Of a stretch of 13,402 bases of DNA, positions 13,386 to 13,402 are shown one piece after another. The DNA is from an uncultured Chitinophagales bacterium. Its GTDB lineage: Bacteria; Bacteroidota; Bacteroidia; Chitinophagales; Chitinophagaceae. The notes beneath the pieces were generated by a model. That model saw nothing but the letters and a program-made list of their open reading frames with translations. It ran no database searches and was not told the DNA's origin. The position numbers were made by a program, and so were the translations under genes. Position 1 is the first letter of the stretch. Each line of letters opens with the position of its first letter. The stretch lies in NCBI GenBank assembly GCA_946886475.1, contig CAMPIQ010000106.1, positions 1 through 13,402 on the forward strand, given 5' to 3'.

Positions 13386-13402
13386 ATAATGGTTTTACAT
13401 TT

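Overview
The window looks like chromosomal DNA from a Bacteroidota bacterium, most likely of the Chitinophagaceae or a close relative. The left edge holds the 5' end of a 16S rRNA gene (minus strand) in the form usual for the phylum. Promoter-like sites match the Bacteroidota consensus (TTTG, spacer, TAnnTTTG) rather than the proteobacterial one. Several small proteins resemble families I know mainly from Bacteroidota: a DUF4476-like domain, a PepSY-like secreted protein, and short conserved hypotheticals. The family-level placement is inference.

Layout, left to right. Positions 1-49 are the start of 16S rRNA. Positions 50-762 are its leader plus four tandem promoter-like elements. Next come minus-strand genes: truA (tRNA pseudouridine synthase), an exported DUF4476-like protein one base upstream of it, a two-gene unit of small proteins (one of 54 aa with a membrane segment), and a secreted PepSY-like protein followed by a clear intrinsic terminator. 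From 4223 the genes are on the plus strand: a lipoprotein, a VOC-fold protein, a SET-domain protein, a GH88 unsaturated glucuronyl hydrolase lipoprotein, the chaperone gene htpG, and a small hypothetical. From 9641 to 13081 the strand is minus again: a 73-aa conserved hypothetical, a compact lemA-TPM-TPM operon, and pgk (phosphoglycerate kinase). Directly upstream of pgk is a six-copy, 19-20 bp purine-rich tandem repeat.

Most of the window is housekeeping or common accessory content. I see no phage, transposon, CRISPR, toxin-antitoxin or defence module. The observations most worth a second look are the tandem rRNA promoters with near-identical discriminators, the tandem repeat that supplies the upstream part of the putative pgk promoter, an unannotated 54-aa membrane protein, a palindrome over the candidate htpG promoter, and two possible decayed or interrupted short reading frames (4700-4921 minus and about 13218-13385 plus). 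I do not find convincing evidence for a new multi-gene system. The nearest candidate for a functional module is lemA-TPM-TPM, a known but poorly understood membrane-associated cluster.
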